Below are positions 1 through 10,188 of a stretch of DNA of 64,000 nt, in pieces. The position numbers were made by a program, and so were the translations under genes. Below the pieces are notes generated by a model. It searched no databases. It was not told the origin of the DNA and was given only the letters and a program-made list of their open reading frames with translations. Location of the stretch: contig JADLSH010000305.1 of NCBI GenBank assembly GCA_016169945.1, positions 1,116,001 to 1,180,000 of the forward strand. The letters are read 5' to 3'. The stretch comes from Trachythela sp. YZ-2020 (Eukaryota > Cnidaria > Anthozoa > Malacalcyonacea > Clavulariidae). Position 1 is the stretch's first letter, and every line of letters starts with the position of its first letter.

Positions 1-71
1 TTGTTTTCTTGTCTGTTATTTTTTGACTGCTCCGATTTATATTAATTCAAATAATCGTTTCAAATTTTCAG

Positions 72-149
72 GAAGTCCGATTGTTGATCTCAAAGTGTTA
101 CAAGCATACAGAGTCGCTGATTGACAAACACACAGATGAACTTCAGAAG
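72..149 (+). CDS. single internal exon, paraplegin/m-AAA protease-like
   Basis: A 78-nt candidate exon lies between an AG acceptor (70-71) and a GT donor (150-151), open in phase 0 at both ends. It begins EVRLLISKCYKHTESLID and ends ELQK. From memory this fits the helical C-terminal part of the M41 peptidase region of mitochondrial m-AAA proteases, closest to paraplegin, where human SPG7 has EARLLVAKAYRHTEKVL. These ATP-dependent zinc proteases act in the inner mitochondrial membrane. The AAA and HEXXH exons would lie left of the window. I found no downstream exon with the usual L-L-x-K-E-V block in the next 2 kb, so this may be an exon before a long intron or a stranded gene fragment. The assignment rests on 26 residues. 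Confidence 0.55.
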
Positions 150-242
150 GTACTGTAATATTCATTCTTATTTTAAATTTTTCACTGGCTGACTGGCATA
201 CACTAGTGTGTATACACGAACTTGTGGTAAGCTTTTGCCAAC

Positions 243-328
243 TGCACTCTGTAGCTCAGTTGGCAGAGCACTGCACTAGAATTGCAGGGCCACAAGTTCA
301 ATTCCTGCCATTAATTCCAGTCTTTTTT
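243..328 (+). repeat. tRNA-like pol III unit (SINE head or tRNA pseudogene)
   Basis: The segment has an A box (TAGCTCAGTTGG, 252-263), a D arm with GCTC/GAGC pairing, a perfect 5-bp anticodon-like stem and 7-base loop (271-287), a B-box-like GTTCAATTCC (296-305), and a T run (323-328) that could stop pol III. The acceptor and T stems do not pair properly, so it is not a functional tRNA. A tRNA-derived SINE head or pseudogene is the best reading. Confidence 0.55.
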
Positions 329-719
329 AAACCATTGGGAACTATTAATTGAAACCGTTCAGTCTGACCGAAAAAGTTAAATATATGTCGTTCATCAAGA
401 TTCATTTTCAATCTAAAAGATTGATACACGTCTTGACTATCGATTGTAAAAATATAGTTTTCTCCAAACGAATTGACTTTCAATATTTTGATATTCATTT
501 GTAATCGTTTATAAAAACAAATGTAGAGACAATCGCTTGGCGAGAAAAATGGTCTGGAGTTATAGACAGAGTAAAATAACCTAGCGTTGGACAGTGCACG
601 TAAAATATCAAGTATAGAGAGTTGCACCGTAAAGGGACACAATTCTAAAATCTGTAATTGTGCAACCTATAATGCTGGCTGTTTAGCATGTTTTATAACA
701 AGTATTCAAAACAAATTTC
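329..719. other. no gene seen
   Basis: Unique-looking AT-rich DNA. A 114-codon minus-strand open frame here has no recognisable domain, splice context or poly(A) signal and is not called. Confidence 0.5.
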
Positions 720-905
720 AAGTCGATACAATTGTTCCGTCGCGAGTTAAGAATATTTGAATAATTCGCGTATTGCTGACGTCAGCATTATTTTCAAATG
801 CCGTTAAAAGCTACGTTACAGTATAGTAAACAGAATATAGTCATGTGTAATAAAACACGTCTTTCCTTGAGTATTTGATTTTTGGCCGCCATGTTGGATG
901 GCATC
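720..905 (+). mobile_element. half copy of a palindromic MITE family
   Basis: This stretch matches one arm of the palindromic element at 29475-29885. Both carry the order GATACAATT..., TTTGAATAATTCG, GCTGACGTC, ATTATTTTCA, then AATAAAACACGTCTTTCCTT and GCCGCCATGTTG. The opposite arm is missing, so this is a truncated or rearranged copy. Confidence 0.6.
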
Positions 906-1689
906 AGGCTGCGTATAGCGGGCGCGTTTAATGGTTAACTAGAAATACATGCATGCAGAATTCCCTCGCCCATTCGAACCAAACAATTATACTTCCCAAA
1001 GGTTATTGTAACATGAAGTACTGAGTCGATCACTGTAACCATGGTAACACGCAACACTATATTTTTTGTATTTTTTTGTACAAAAGGGTATAAAAATAGT
1101 GACAGTAAAAATATACATTGAAAAACAAATTATTTGTCTTAGCCAATCATGAGGTTGCTAGTTACCAGTTTTTCCTCTGTGTCAACTCGCGCATGCGCAC
1201 AACGAATAAAACCCCAACGTTCATTACATAGGAAACAGGGCGACTTTGAACTTCGCTATGCTGTCACATGCCGGGTGTAAATATCCGAGCGCAATTAGTA
1301 CCCTCGCACGGCTGGGGATAATTATTCCAAAATCAACAGGTACAGGGCATATTTCTGATAAGCCTTCATTTCTAAGATTTCTATATTCAACCATAGGTAG
1401 CCCAAGCATTGCTAAAACACGAAGTCCTAAGCTATGAGGATATTGAAGCGCTCATTGGTCAACGCCCTTATCCCGACTCACGAAAACCCGAAACGATATC
1501 ATAGCGGGCTATTAATTATGGACAGTATTTTTCTGTAAGTACGAAAATAATGTAATATATTTTTGCAAATATTGTATTATAATCTTGATCTGCGTTGGCG
1601 CAGATATATTTGGCTCGTGCAGTAACGCGAGAAAATTACGTCATGCTGAATAATCCGCTATTTTGGGTGGCATTATCGTGGATTTTATC
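906..1689. other. no gene seen; short segment shared with the window's far end
   Basis: No supported gene. The stretch around 1650-1680 (GGGTGGCATTATCGTGGA) recurs inverted near 63668-63690, so both sites carry pieces of one dispersed repeat. Confidence 0.4.
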
Positions 1690-2280
1690 TAAGTGCCGAA
1701 AACGGCTGAAAAACTCAAAAAATGGCCGAAAATGGCTGAAAAGTAAAGGCTAAACCCTTGACATTGTTTCGACGAAAAGTTAAGGCTAACCCCTTTACTT
1801 TTTGGCCATTTTCGGCCACTTTTTCAAAAACTCAAAAAATGGCCAAAAAGGCTGAAAAGTAAAGGCTAAACCCTTGACATTGTTTCGACGAAAAGTTAAG
1901 GCTACCCCTTTACTTTTTGGCCATTTTCGGCTACTTTTTCAAAAACTCAGAAAATGGCCGGAAATGGCTAAAAAGTAAAGGCTAAACCCTTGACATTTTT
2001 TCGACGAAAAGTTAAGGCTAACCCCTTTACTTTTTTGGCCATTTTCGGCCACTTTTTCAAAAACTCAGAAAATGGCCGGAAATGGCTAAAAAGTAAAGGC
2101 TAAACCCTTGACATTTTTTCGACGAAAAGTTAAGGCTAACCCCTTTACTTTTTTGGCCATTTTCGGCTACTTTTTCAAAAACTCAGAAAGTGGCCGAAAA
2201 TGGCTAAAAAGTAAAGGCTAAACCCTTGACATTTTTTTGACGAAAAGTTAAGGCTAACCCCTTTACTTTTTGGCCACAGT
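1690..2280. repeat. hairpin satellite, about 5 units of 116-118 bp
   Basis: The anchor CTTGACATT recurs at about 1757, 1873, 1989, 2107 and 2225, giving a 116-118-bp period. Each unit contains GCCTTTACTTTTTGGCCA and, in inverted form, TGGCCAAAAAGTAAAGGC, so each can fold into a hairpin. Related sequence fills 4671-6841 and recurs once near 13100-13165. Confidence 0.85.
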
Positions 2281-2639
2281 TCTGCAGGAATGTATTTCTA
2301 GTTAGTCTAATGTTCACGGCGAAGTGTAGCATGTGTGCCAAAGTCGAGTCAGGATCCCTGCATCTGTCAAAGAGCCTTTTAGCTTTGACAGAGGTATATG
2401 AATTCGTTATAGCCTTCAAAACAAAGGGATTAGCTATGATAAAACAACGCGAGTCTTACACCACAAGATCTGGTGGTGTAGTGGTGAAGAGGACGCCCTT
2501 CCAAGTGCTCAGTGGATGGATCAGTGACTGAGGATGCGCAATCGTTCTGAACGTCTGTCTTCTGTACTCTTACACGATGTCGAGCATGTTCTCGCTGTCC
2601 TTTGTGTGCTCCTTCTTCCAAACATCCCTTCAACTGTGT
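2281..2639. other. no gene seen; edge of composite minisatellite
   Basis: Contains GAGGATGCGC near 2531, which recurs inverted near 2812-2818 (GCGCATCCTC). This suggests an old inverted element around 2525-2830. No supported coding exon. Confidence 0.35.
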
Positions 2640-2964
2640 GCCAAGAGGATGTAAGTTCTCCATTTGATACATCCCTTGAACTGTATGTGCATACCATGCC
2701 AAGAGGATGTAGGAGCAAAGAATTACGAGACTGTTTCAATGTTCAATCATGGTACTATTTAAATGACAGTTCTTTCTGTCGTGAATGTGGGACCATGCCA
2801 GATCGGTCGCGCATCCTCCGTATGTGAACATCCTTATGTTCCCGTAAGCCGTTAGTCGATTTTCCTTTTATAAAATATCAAGCCTTCTTTTATACTTTCA
2901 TCATTAGCCTTCTTCTGTGCTCTTGCTCTCCTGTTGGATGCTATTGAGCCCTCTTCCTTGCTCT
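2640..2964. repeat. composite repeat, copy 1
   Basis: About one and a half units of the 58-bp repeat (GTATGTGCATACCATGCC) are followed by a spacer with AATGTTCAATCATGGTAC and GTGAATGTGGGA. The same order appears at 4018-4670. The two copies flank a T-rich tract. Confidence 0.65.
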
Positions 2965-3180
2965 CGGTGTCCTCCTGGACGATGTTTGAGCGTGCTCTCG
3001 CTGTCCTCCTGGACGATGTTTGAGCGTGCTCTCGGTGTCCTGGACGATGTTTGAGCGTGCTCTCGCTGTCCTCCTGGACGATGTTTGAGCGTGCTCTCTC
3101 GCTGTCCTCCTGGACGATGTTTGAGCGTGCTCTCGCTGTCCTCCTGGACGATGTTTGAGCGTGCTCTCGCTGTCCCCGTT
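2965..3180. repeat. 34-bp minisatellite
   Basis: The anchor GATGTTTGAGCGTGCTCTC recurs at about 2981, 3015, 3046, 3080, 3116 and 3150, mostly every 34 bp with one 31-bp and one 36-bp unit. The long minus-strand open frames here come from the repeat and are not called as genes. A diverged version (GACGATGTTGAGCCT) continues at 4500-4670. Confidence 0.85.
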
Positions 3181-3517
3181 TCCACAAAATCTTGCCACCC
3201 CCATTCCACCCCACCGTCTCCATCTTTTCCCCCCTTTTTTTACGTTTCTTACGTTTCTTAAAATACATTTGCTTTTATTAAATACATATTTAAATTTTTT
3301 TATTTCGTTTATTTACCTATTTTTTAATATCGATTTTTTCCTTTTATTTTTCTTCCTTTGTTTTTCTTCTTTTTTAATTTCTTTTTTTTACTATTTATTT
3401 TTATTTTTTTTGTTATTTTTTTTCTTTCTTTTTTTAAGTGTTTTTAATTTTTTATATATTTTTTTAATTTTTTTATTTTTTTTAAATTTTTTTACTTTTT
3501 TTTTTTTTTTTAATTTT

Positions 3518-3579
<62 letters not shown>

Positions 3580-4017
3580 TTTTTTACCTTTTTAAAAAAA
3601 AAAACACTTACCTGGCTCGAACTGGTCAGTTTTTATCCTAAATACTTTACTTTTTAAAAAAGATTCTTTTTTTCCCAAGGAATACTTTTCCCACCAACAT
3701 TTTATTTTTTCAACGGTGCTAATAACGTTGGTTCTATTATACGGCCAGATCACAAACCCACCCACGTCCCTGCGCGAAAAATACTTTTATAAGTCAAATC
3801 TTGCCCATTGGTTGTGGTGCGACAAAATATACCTTTGGGCATGCGCAAATCGAATTTTTCCAATTTCTGACCACTTTTTAAACATTCCTCCCTTCCTTTT
3901 TCCCCGTTTTCTAAAAAAAAAAGCATTCCCCCTTTGAAAGATTCCCACCCAAGGACCCAGCGCGGCACGTCCGGACCCTTCCCCCCTAGGCAAGCCAAAC
4001 CCCTTTTTTTGCTCCTT
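3181..4017. repeat. T-rich low-complexity tract and unique spacer
   Basis: From about 3225 to 3605 the plus strand is almost pure T with scattered A, ending in an uninterrupted T run. The remainder to 4017 shows no supported gene. The poly-Phe/Leu frame across the tract is an artefact of composition. Confidence 0.8.
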
Positions 4018-4300
4018 CAACACATCCCTGAACTGTATGTGCATACCATGCCAAAAGGGTGCAAGTGCTCCAGTTGGTACACCCCTTGAACTGTATGTGC
4101 ATACCATGCCAAAAGGGTGCAAGTGCTCCAGTTGGTACACCCCTTGAACTGTATGTGCATACCATGCCAAAAGGATGCAAGTGCTCCAGTTGGTACACCC
4201 CTTGAACTGTATGTGCATACCATGCCAAGAGGATGCAAGTGCTCCAGTTGGTACACCCCTTGAACTGTATGTGCATACCATGCCAAGAGGATGTAGAAGC
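4018..4300. repeat. 58-bp minisatellite, 5 units
   Basis: The anchor AACTGTATGTGCATACCATG starts at 4031, 4089, 4147, 4205 and 4263, an exact 58-bp period. The core GTATGTGCATAC is nearly palindromic. The three overlapping minus-strand frames are repeat-generated. Confidence 0.9.
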
Positions 4301-4670
4301 AAAGAATTAGGAGACTAATTCTGTAATTCAATGTTCAATCATGGTACTATTTATATGACAGTTCTTTCCCTCATGAATGTGGGACATGTCAGATCGGGTG
4401 CGCATCCTCAGTATGTGAACATAAGGTCCCATAAGCCTACCGTCAATTTTTTTTTATAAAAAGTCAAGCCTTCTTTTATACTAACATCATTAACCCTTAT
4501 TCTGTGCTCTTGCTGTCCTCTTGGACGATGCTGAGCCTTCTTCTGTGCTCTCGCTGTCCTCTTGGACGATGTTGAGCCTAATTAGTCTGTGCTCTCGCTG
4601 TCCTGTTGGGCGATGTTGAGCCTTCTTCTTTGCTCTCCCTGTCCACTTGGACGATGTTGAGCGTGCCCTT
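4301..4670. repeat. composite repeat, copy 2
   Basis: Second copy of the spacer at 2720-2964 with the same AATGTTCAATCATGGTAC and GCGCATCCTC blocks, followed by diverged 34-bp-type units. It shows that the 58-bp and 34-bp arrays travel together. Confidence 0.65.
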
Positions 4671-6841
4671 AAAAGTTTTGGTCGAAAAAAATGTTAAGGT
4701 CAGCCTTTACTTTTTGGCCATTTTTAAGGACTGCCATGAATGAGACATGCCTGTATATGTTGTATTCACATCAATGATTTTTCCAATAGGGTTGGCTGGT
4801 TGTACAACTCTAAAGAAACGAAATAGAATATTTTATAAAACACTCTTCTTATAGTGTGGTTTTCTTTAATTAAGGGTTAGCCTTTACTTTTTGGTCATTT
4901 TTAGCCACTTTTTGAAAAACTATCCAAAAATAGCCAAAAAGTAAAGGGGTTAGCCATAACGTTTGGTCGAAAAAATGTTAAGGGGGGTTAGCCTTTACTT
5001 TGTGGCCATTTTTAGCCACTTGTGGCCATTTTTAGCCACTTTTTTAATTTTTGAAAAACTAGCCAAAAAGTAAAGGGGTTAGCCTTAACTTTTGGTCAAA
5101 AAAATGTTAAGGCGTTAGCCTTTACTTTTTGGCCATTTTTAAGGACTGCCATGAATGAGACATGCCTGTATATGTTGTATTCACATCAATGATTTTTCCA
5201 ATAGGTTGGCTGGTTGTACCACTCTAAAGAAACAAAATAGAATATTTTATAAAACACTCTTCTTATAGTGCGGTTTTCTGTAATTAAGGGGTTAGCCTTT
5301 ACCTTTTGGCCATTTTTAGCCACTTTTTTAATTTTTGAAAAACTAGCCAAAAAGTAAAGGGGTTAGCCTTTACTTTTTGGCCATTTTATTTAACCCCTTT
5401 ATTTAACCCCTTTACTTTTTGGTCATTTTAGTCACTTTTTGAGTTTTTGAAAACTAGCATAAAATGGCCAAAAAGTAAAGGAGTTAGCCTTAACTTTTGA
5501 TCGAAAAAATGTCAAGGGTTAGCCTTTACCTTTTGGCCATTATTAGCCACCTTTTTAATTTTTGAAAAACTAGCCAAAAAGTAAAGGGGTTAGCCTTAAC
5601 TTTTGGTCAAAAAAAATGTCAAGGGGTTAGCCTTTACTTTTTAGCCATTTTCAGCCAGTTTTTGAAAAACTAGCCAAAAAGTAAAGGGGTTAGCATTAAC
5701 TTTTGGTCAAAAAAATGTTAAGGGTTAGCCTTTACCTTTTGGCCATTTTTAGCCACTTTTTTAATTTTTGAAAAACTAGCCAAAAAGTAAAGGGGTTAGC
5801 CTTAACTTTTGGTCAAAAAAATGTTAAGGGGTTAGCCTTTACTTTTTGGTCATTTTAGTCACTTTTTGAGTTTTTGAAAACTAGCATAAAATGGCCAAAA
5901 AGTAAAGGAGTTAGCCTTAACTTTTGGTCGAAAAAATGTCAAGGGTTAGCCTTTACCTTTTGGCCATTATTAGCCACTTTTTTAATTTTTGAAAAACTAG
6001 CCAAAAAGTAAAGGGGTTAGCCTTAACTTTTGGTCAAAAAAATGTTAAGGGGTTAGCCTTTACTTTTTGGCCATTTTTAGCAACTTTTTGAGTTTTTGAA
6101 AAACTAGCCAAAAATAGCCAAAAAGTAAAGGGTATCCTTAACTTTTGGTCGCAAAAATTTTAAGGGGTTAGCCTTTATTTTTTGGCCAATTTAGCCACTT
6201 TTTTAACTCTTGGAAAACTAGCCAAAAAGTAAAGGGGTTAGCCTTAACTTTTGGTCAAAAAAATGTTAAGGGGTTAGCCTTTACTTTTTGGCCATTTTTA
6301 GCAACTTTTTGAGTTTTTGAAAAACTAGCCAAAAATAGCCAAAAAGTAAAGGGGTTAGCCTTAACTTTTGGTCGCAAAAATGTTAAGGTCAGCCTATACT
6401 TTTTGGCCATTTTTAACGACTGCCATGAATGAGACATGCCTGTATGTTGTATTCACATCAATGATTTTTCCAATAGGTTGGCTGGTTGTCCCACTCTAAA
6501 GAAACAAAATAGAATATTTTATAAAACACTCTTCCTATAGTGCAGTTTTCTGTAACTAAGGGGTTAGCCTTTACTTTTTGGTCATTTTAGCCACTTTTCG
6601 AGTTTTTGAAAACTAGCATAAAATGGCCAAAAAGTAAAGGGGTTAGCCTTAACTTTTGGTCGAAAAAATGTCAAGGGGTTAGCCTAATTAATTTTTGGCA
6701 ATTCTTATCCACTTTTTGAGTTTTTCAAAAACTATCCAAAAATAGCCAAAATGTAAAGGGTAGCCTTAACTTTTGGTCGAAAAAATGTTATGGGGTTTAA
6801 GCCTTAAGTCTTTACTTTTTGGCCATTTTTAATTAAACAAG
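4671..6841. repeat. hairpin satellite, diverged block with spacer copies
   Basis: The block repeats GGTTAGCCTTTACTTTTTGG and its inverse in units of irregular length. A spacer of about 150 bp (GAATGAGACATGCCTGTAT to TATAGTGYRGTTTTCT) is interspersed three times, at about 4728-4875, 5145-5290 and 6415-6560. No gene is supported. Confidence 0.8.
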
Positions 6842-7785
6842 AAAAATCAAGCCGAAGTGACATCGAACAACTACGATTGGCCAACCTATCCTATCATGTG
6901 ATTTTACCCACCAGTCAGAGTTGCCATTCTGGTGCTAATTTATACAACTCAAATATAAATATGAATGCAGGCAGATTGTTTATACTAACTGCCAATTAGA
7001 AATGACAATCGTAGAAAGCTAGATCAAGCCACACAGGCGAAAAGCTGGTCGCAAGTGGAGATTCAATGACAGTTTTGCTCGGTTATTCCTGATCGTGCTA
7101 GGCCTTGCACCCGAAGGGCAGAGCTTGCCATGCAGAATTGAGCTGCAGGCTTGCCTATTTTGCACGACCAACCAGAAAAATCAAGCGGAAGTGACATCGA
7201 ACAACTACGAATGGCCAACCTATCCCCTCGTGTGATTTTACCCACCAGTCAGAGTTGCCATTCTGGTGCTAATTTATACAACTCAAATATAAATATGAAT
7301 GCAGGCAGATTGTTTAATTAATATACTAACTGCCAATTAGAAATGACAATCGTAGAAAGCTAGATCAAGCCACACAGGCGAAAAGCTGGTCGAAAGTGGA
7401 GATTCAATGACAGTTTTGCCCCGTTATTCCTGATCGTGCTAGGCCTTGCACCCGAAGGGCAGAGCTTGCCATGCAGAATTGAGCTGCAGACTTGCCTATT
7501 TTGCACGACCAACCAGAAAAATCAAGCGGAAGTGACATCGAACAACTACGAATGGCCAACCTATCCCCTCGTGTGATTTTACCCACCAGTCAGAGTTGCC
7601 ATTCTGGTGCTAATTTATACAACTCAAATATAAATATGAATGCAGGCAGATTTTTTATACTAACTGCCAATTAGAAATGACAATCGTAGAAAGCTAGATC
7701 AAGCCACACAGGCGAAAAGCTGGTCACAAGTGGAGATTCAGTGACAGTTTTGCCTGGTTATTCCTGATCGTGTTAGACCTTGCAC
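6842..7785. repeat. 334-341-bp satellite, about 3 units
   Basis: The anchor GACATCGAACAACTACG starts at 6859, 7193 and 7534, giving units of 334 and 341 bp with high identity. The last unit decays after about 7785. The 60-codon frames within it repeat with the unit and are not called. Confidence 0.88.
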
Positions 7786-8567
7786 CAGGGATGGATCCAG
7801 CTTGATCTGGTAGTGCTGAGCTGCAGCTGGGCTCTGGTGCATGCTGACCGACCAGGGTGCATCATCACTGAGCCATCAACAACTAAATGTACCTATAATA
7901 TTAACCCATTAGCTGACAATGCACCCTAGCACCTAGATGTTTTAGTATTGGTACTGCCAGTTAATGGTTTATACACAAGAATATTCTAACCTGACAAAAT
8001 CTCCTTTCTTCGTCATAGATTGCTTCACAATTAATTCCAAGGAAACGTTTATAAATTATACTTCTTGCATTGTATCCAAACTGAAGTTGTATATGGCATC
8101 AATGTATGGCATCCATGCTGAACATGTATCCTAATAAAAAGCAAAATAATTTATAAAAAGTTTTAATACTTCATTCAAGTTTAGCTCTAAAAGATTTATT
8201 CCGATTGAGAGAATTTGGTGAGGGGGTAAATTAACCATTTAATTAACCCATTGTCATTGGGCTGTAATGCGCCCAAATGCGCCTACTTTCTTATTGTATA
8301 TGGCATCAATGTACAGTATAGCATCCATGCTGAACAATTGTATTCTAATTAATAGCAACAGAATAACAAGTTTTAATGCTTAATCTCAAGGGAACAATTC
8401 ACCAGTGTCTATACTCGAGAGATGAAAGGCATACACTTGTAGAGCTTCTCCCATTGGGATATTTTAGTAATCAATTAATTGCTGTCAACAATCGATTAAT
8501 CATATTGAATAAATTAAATCATCACATGTTGCTGACCTGTCCGCCAACTTGTTGGCAGGAATTATTC
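7786..8567. other. mostly non-coding, with a local duplication
   Basis: GTATATGGCATCAATGTA...GGCATCCATGCTGAACA occurs at about 8090-8125 and again at 8298-8335, a local duplication. Apart from the possible exon at 7991-8080, no gene is supported. Confidence 0.4.
7991..8080 (-). CDS. possible internal exon, function unknown
   Basis: On the minus strand a 90-nt open stretch lies between an AG (complement of 8081-8082, after ATACAACTTC) and a GT donor (complement of 7989-7990). It reads 30 codons in phase 0, starting FGYNARSIIYKRFLGINC and ending ERRFCQ. The amino-acid mix looks coding, but the pyrimidine tract is weak, no partner exons were found and I do not recognise the family. Confidence 0.25.
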
Positions 8568-8575
8568 AAAATGGC

Positions 8576-8974
8576 TAGTGGTGGGCGATACCACTACTAA
8601 AGTATCAATACTTTCGATATTCACAATTCAAAAGATGGTATCGACATTTTTTTAAAATATCGATGTTTTCGACACTTGTCATGTGACCGATTTATGTTTG
8701 TTTGGTTCTTTGCCAAACGAGCATGCAGTAACAGCTTTTCACAGCGTTTTTTTTTCCAGGTTTTTCTTTTTCATGCCGGAAAATGGCAGAAATGTTATTA
8801 AAATTAAATATAAAGACTATTAATCGTTGTGGTACGAACATATTTAACTAGTGTATGAAGTACTTTGTCTACTGACCAGTATCGGTATCGAAAAAAAGTA
8901 TCGAAACAGTGGTATCGATAAAAAAGTACTCGGTATCGTATCGAAATCGATATTCGCAGTATCGCCCACCACTA
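8576..8974. mobile_element. hAT-like MITE, 399 bp
   Basis: The terminal inverted repeats are TAGTGGTGGGCGATAC and GTATCGCCCACCACTA. They are flanked by an 8-bp target duplication, AAAATGGC (8568-8575) and AAAATGGT (8975-8982). Internal sequence is rich in TATCGATA-type motifs and encodes nothing recognisable. The 8-bp duplication indicates hAT-type transposition. Confidence 0.88.
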
Positions 8975-8982
8975 AAAATGGT

Positions 8983-9448
8983 AATAATCTTTCTTTTGTG
9001 CTGAATTTTCTTCTCCTGATGCCACTTTGGAAAGTGGCAGCACCAGTGCAATATGGAAAATATAAGTCGGATGCAACGCAGACTGGGTTTCCGTATAGAA
9101 AATTAACTGCGACAAGTGGGCGAGTAGTTGGACACTTGGACCGAGACATTGCCGATGTTGCCTACAACATGTTCCCATATGTAGCCGACCTGTCCCCGAC
9201 TACAGTCGGCGACAGGTCGGCGGCAGGTCGCCGTCATGTGGAACCAGGCTTTTAATACGTCAATTTAAACACCTTTATGGTTTATACTATAAAAGTTAAC
9301 CCTGTTTACTCAAATACTACCATTGAAAGAAGAAATAAAATAAGTTTGAAGCAGCATAGAGCTAGAATTCGCCTCGACATTTCATGTATATTTTGACTGG
9401 CACGACACAGAGGTCAACAGTACACTGTAGTCACTATTGACAGGTTTT
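8983..9448. other. no gene; GC-rich self-complementary patch
   Basis: The piece at about 9185-9250 is rich in CGACCTGTC/GACAGGTCG repeats, can form a hairpin and ends near GAACCAGGCTT, as MITE termini often do. The open frames across 8844-9255 run through the hAT-like element and this patch and are not genes. Confidence 0.4.
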
Positions 9449-9669
9449 CACTTGTTTCCATCTATCAAACTGACGTTACGCAATTTTTCCGATTTTCATA
9501 TTTGTTTTTCTTGATTTTTGTTCATCAATTTGGTTAGGGTTAGGTTAGGGTTAGGTTTTGGGTTAGAGGTTAGGGTAGGTTTTAGGGTTAGGGTCAGTTA
9601 CAAAGTTTTTAACTTTACTTCAAAGTTGAAAAAATTACGTAACGTCAGTTTGGTAGATGGAAACAAGTG
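9449..9669. mobile_element. MITE with internal telomere-like TTAGGG repeats, copy 1
   Basis: The ends CACTTGTTTCCATCTATCA and the inverted form near 9650-9669 (GATGGAAACAAGTG) bracket a core with several GGTTAGGGTTAGG-type motifs. A second copy lies at 28167-28371. The embedded TTAGGG is part of the element, not a chromosome end. Confidence 0.75.
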
Positions 9670-9879
9670 ACGACCCTATTGACAACACAGAACTGACAGT
9701 CTTGACAGAAGTAGCCTAAAAACGTGGCTTTACGCGAGTTACAACGATTAAAAACAAAACAAAACAAAACATAAAACTGTACTTACCGAACATTCTCAAT
9801 TTCTGGTAACAAGAAAAGTCGTTTACAATCCCTTTACTTGTATAAAACCTTGAATTTGAGTAAATTGATACAAAGTTCT

Positions 9880-10188
9880 TCTCACAACATTAATGCCCAG
9901 TGCTTCCACTTTCCAAAATAATATTTCCTTTTTTGTCCTAAATTTGATCGAAATGTCGGTTATAATTCCATGACACGCAATCACGAATATTTCTCTTTGA
10001 TCTTGACCCCAATCCCGACCCAATCCCTAACCCTATTTCGTGCGTGTCATGAAATTGTAACCGAAATGTCCTTCAAAAAGTATTGAAATTCCCTTCAAAA
10101 AGCTTGGTGAAATCATGGATTATAAAAACGCACCATTGTGCGATGCATCGCACAAATTAACATACCATGACTTACAGTGATTGTAGTG
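9880..10188. repeat. segment paralogous to 12165-12360
   Basis: GTGCTTCCACTTTCCAAAAT, TGTCCTTCAAAAAGTATTG and ATCATGGATTATAAAAAC occur here and at 12170-12300, each leading into the first 69-bp minisatellite unit. The two loci are copies of one segment. This copy carries an extra insertion at 9958-10061. Confidence 0.75.
9958..10061. mobile_element. 104-bp MITE with 9-bp target duplication
   Basis: The inverted ends GGTTATAATTCCATGACACG and CGTGTCATGAAATTGTAACC are flanked on both sides by CGAAATGTC (9949-9957 and 10062-10070). The paralogous segment near 12225 reads GATCAAAATGTCCTTC with no insert, giving an empty-site comparison. A 9-bp duplication suggests Mutator-like mobilisation. Confidence 0.85.

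Noticed and set aside
243..328. Functional tRNA gene
   Set aside because: The D arm and anticodon arm look right, but acceptor and T stems do not pair.
1224..1437. Overlapping 61- and 63-codon frames on opposite strands
   Set aside because: No recognisable domain, splice context or poly(A) signal on either strand.
2852..3268. Overlapping Arg/Ser-rich frames of 87-138 codons
   Set aside because: Three frames of the same 34-bp minisatellite are open at once, which reflects repeat composition rather than coding.
3155..3595. 146-codon Phe/Leu-rich frame
   Set aside because: Translation of a poly-T tract.
3787..4331. Frames of 96-171 codons with HIQFKGCTNWST-type repeats
   Set aside because: Product of the 58-bp minisatellite read in different frames.
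9535..9600. Telomere
   Set aside because: The TTAGGG motifs are few, degenerate and inside a MITE with inverted ends.
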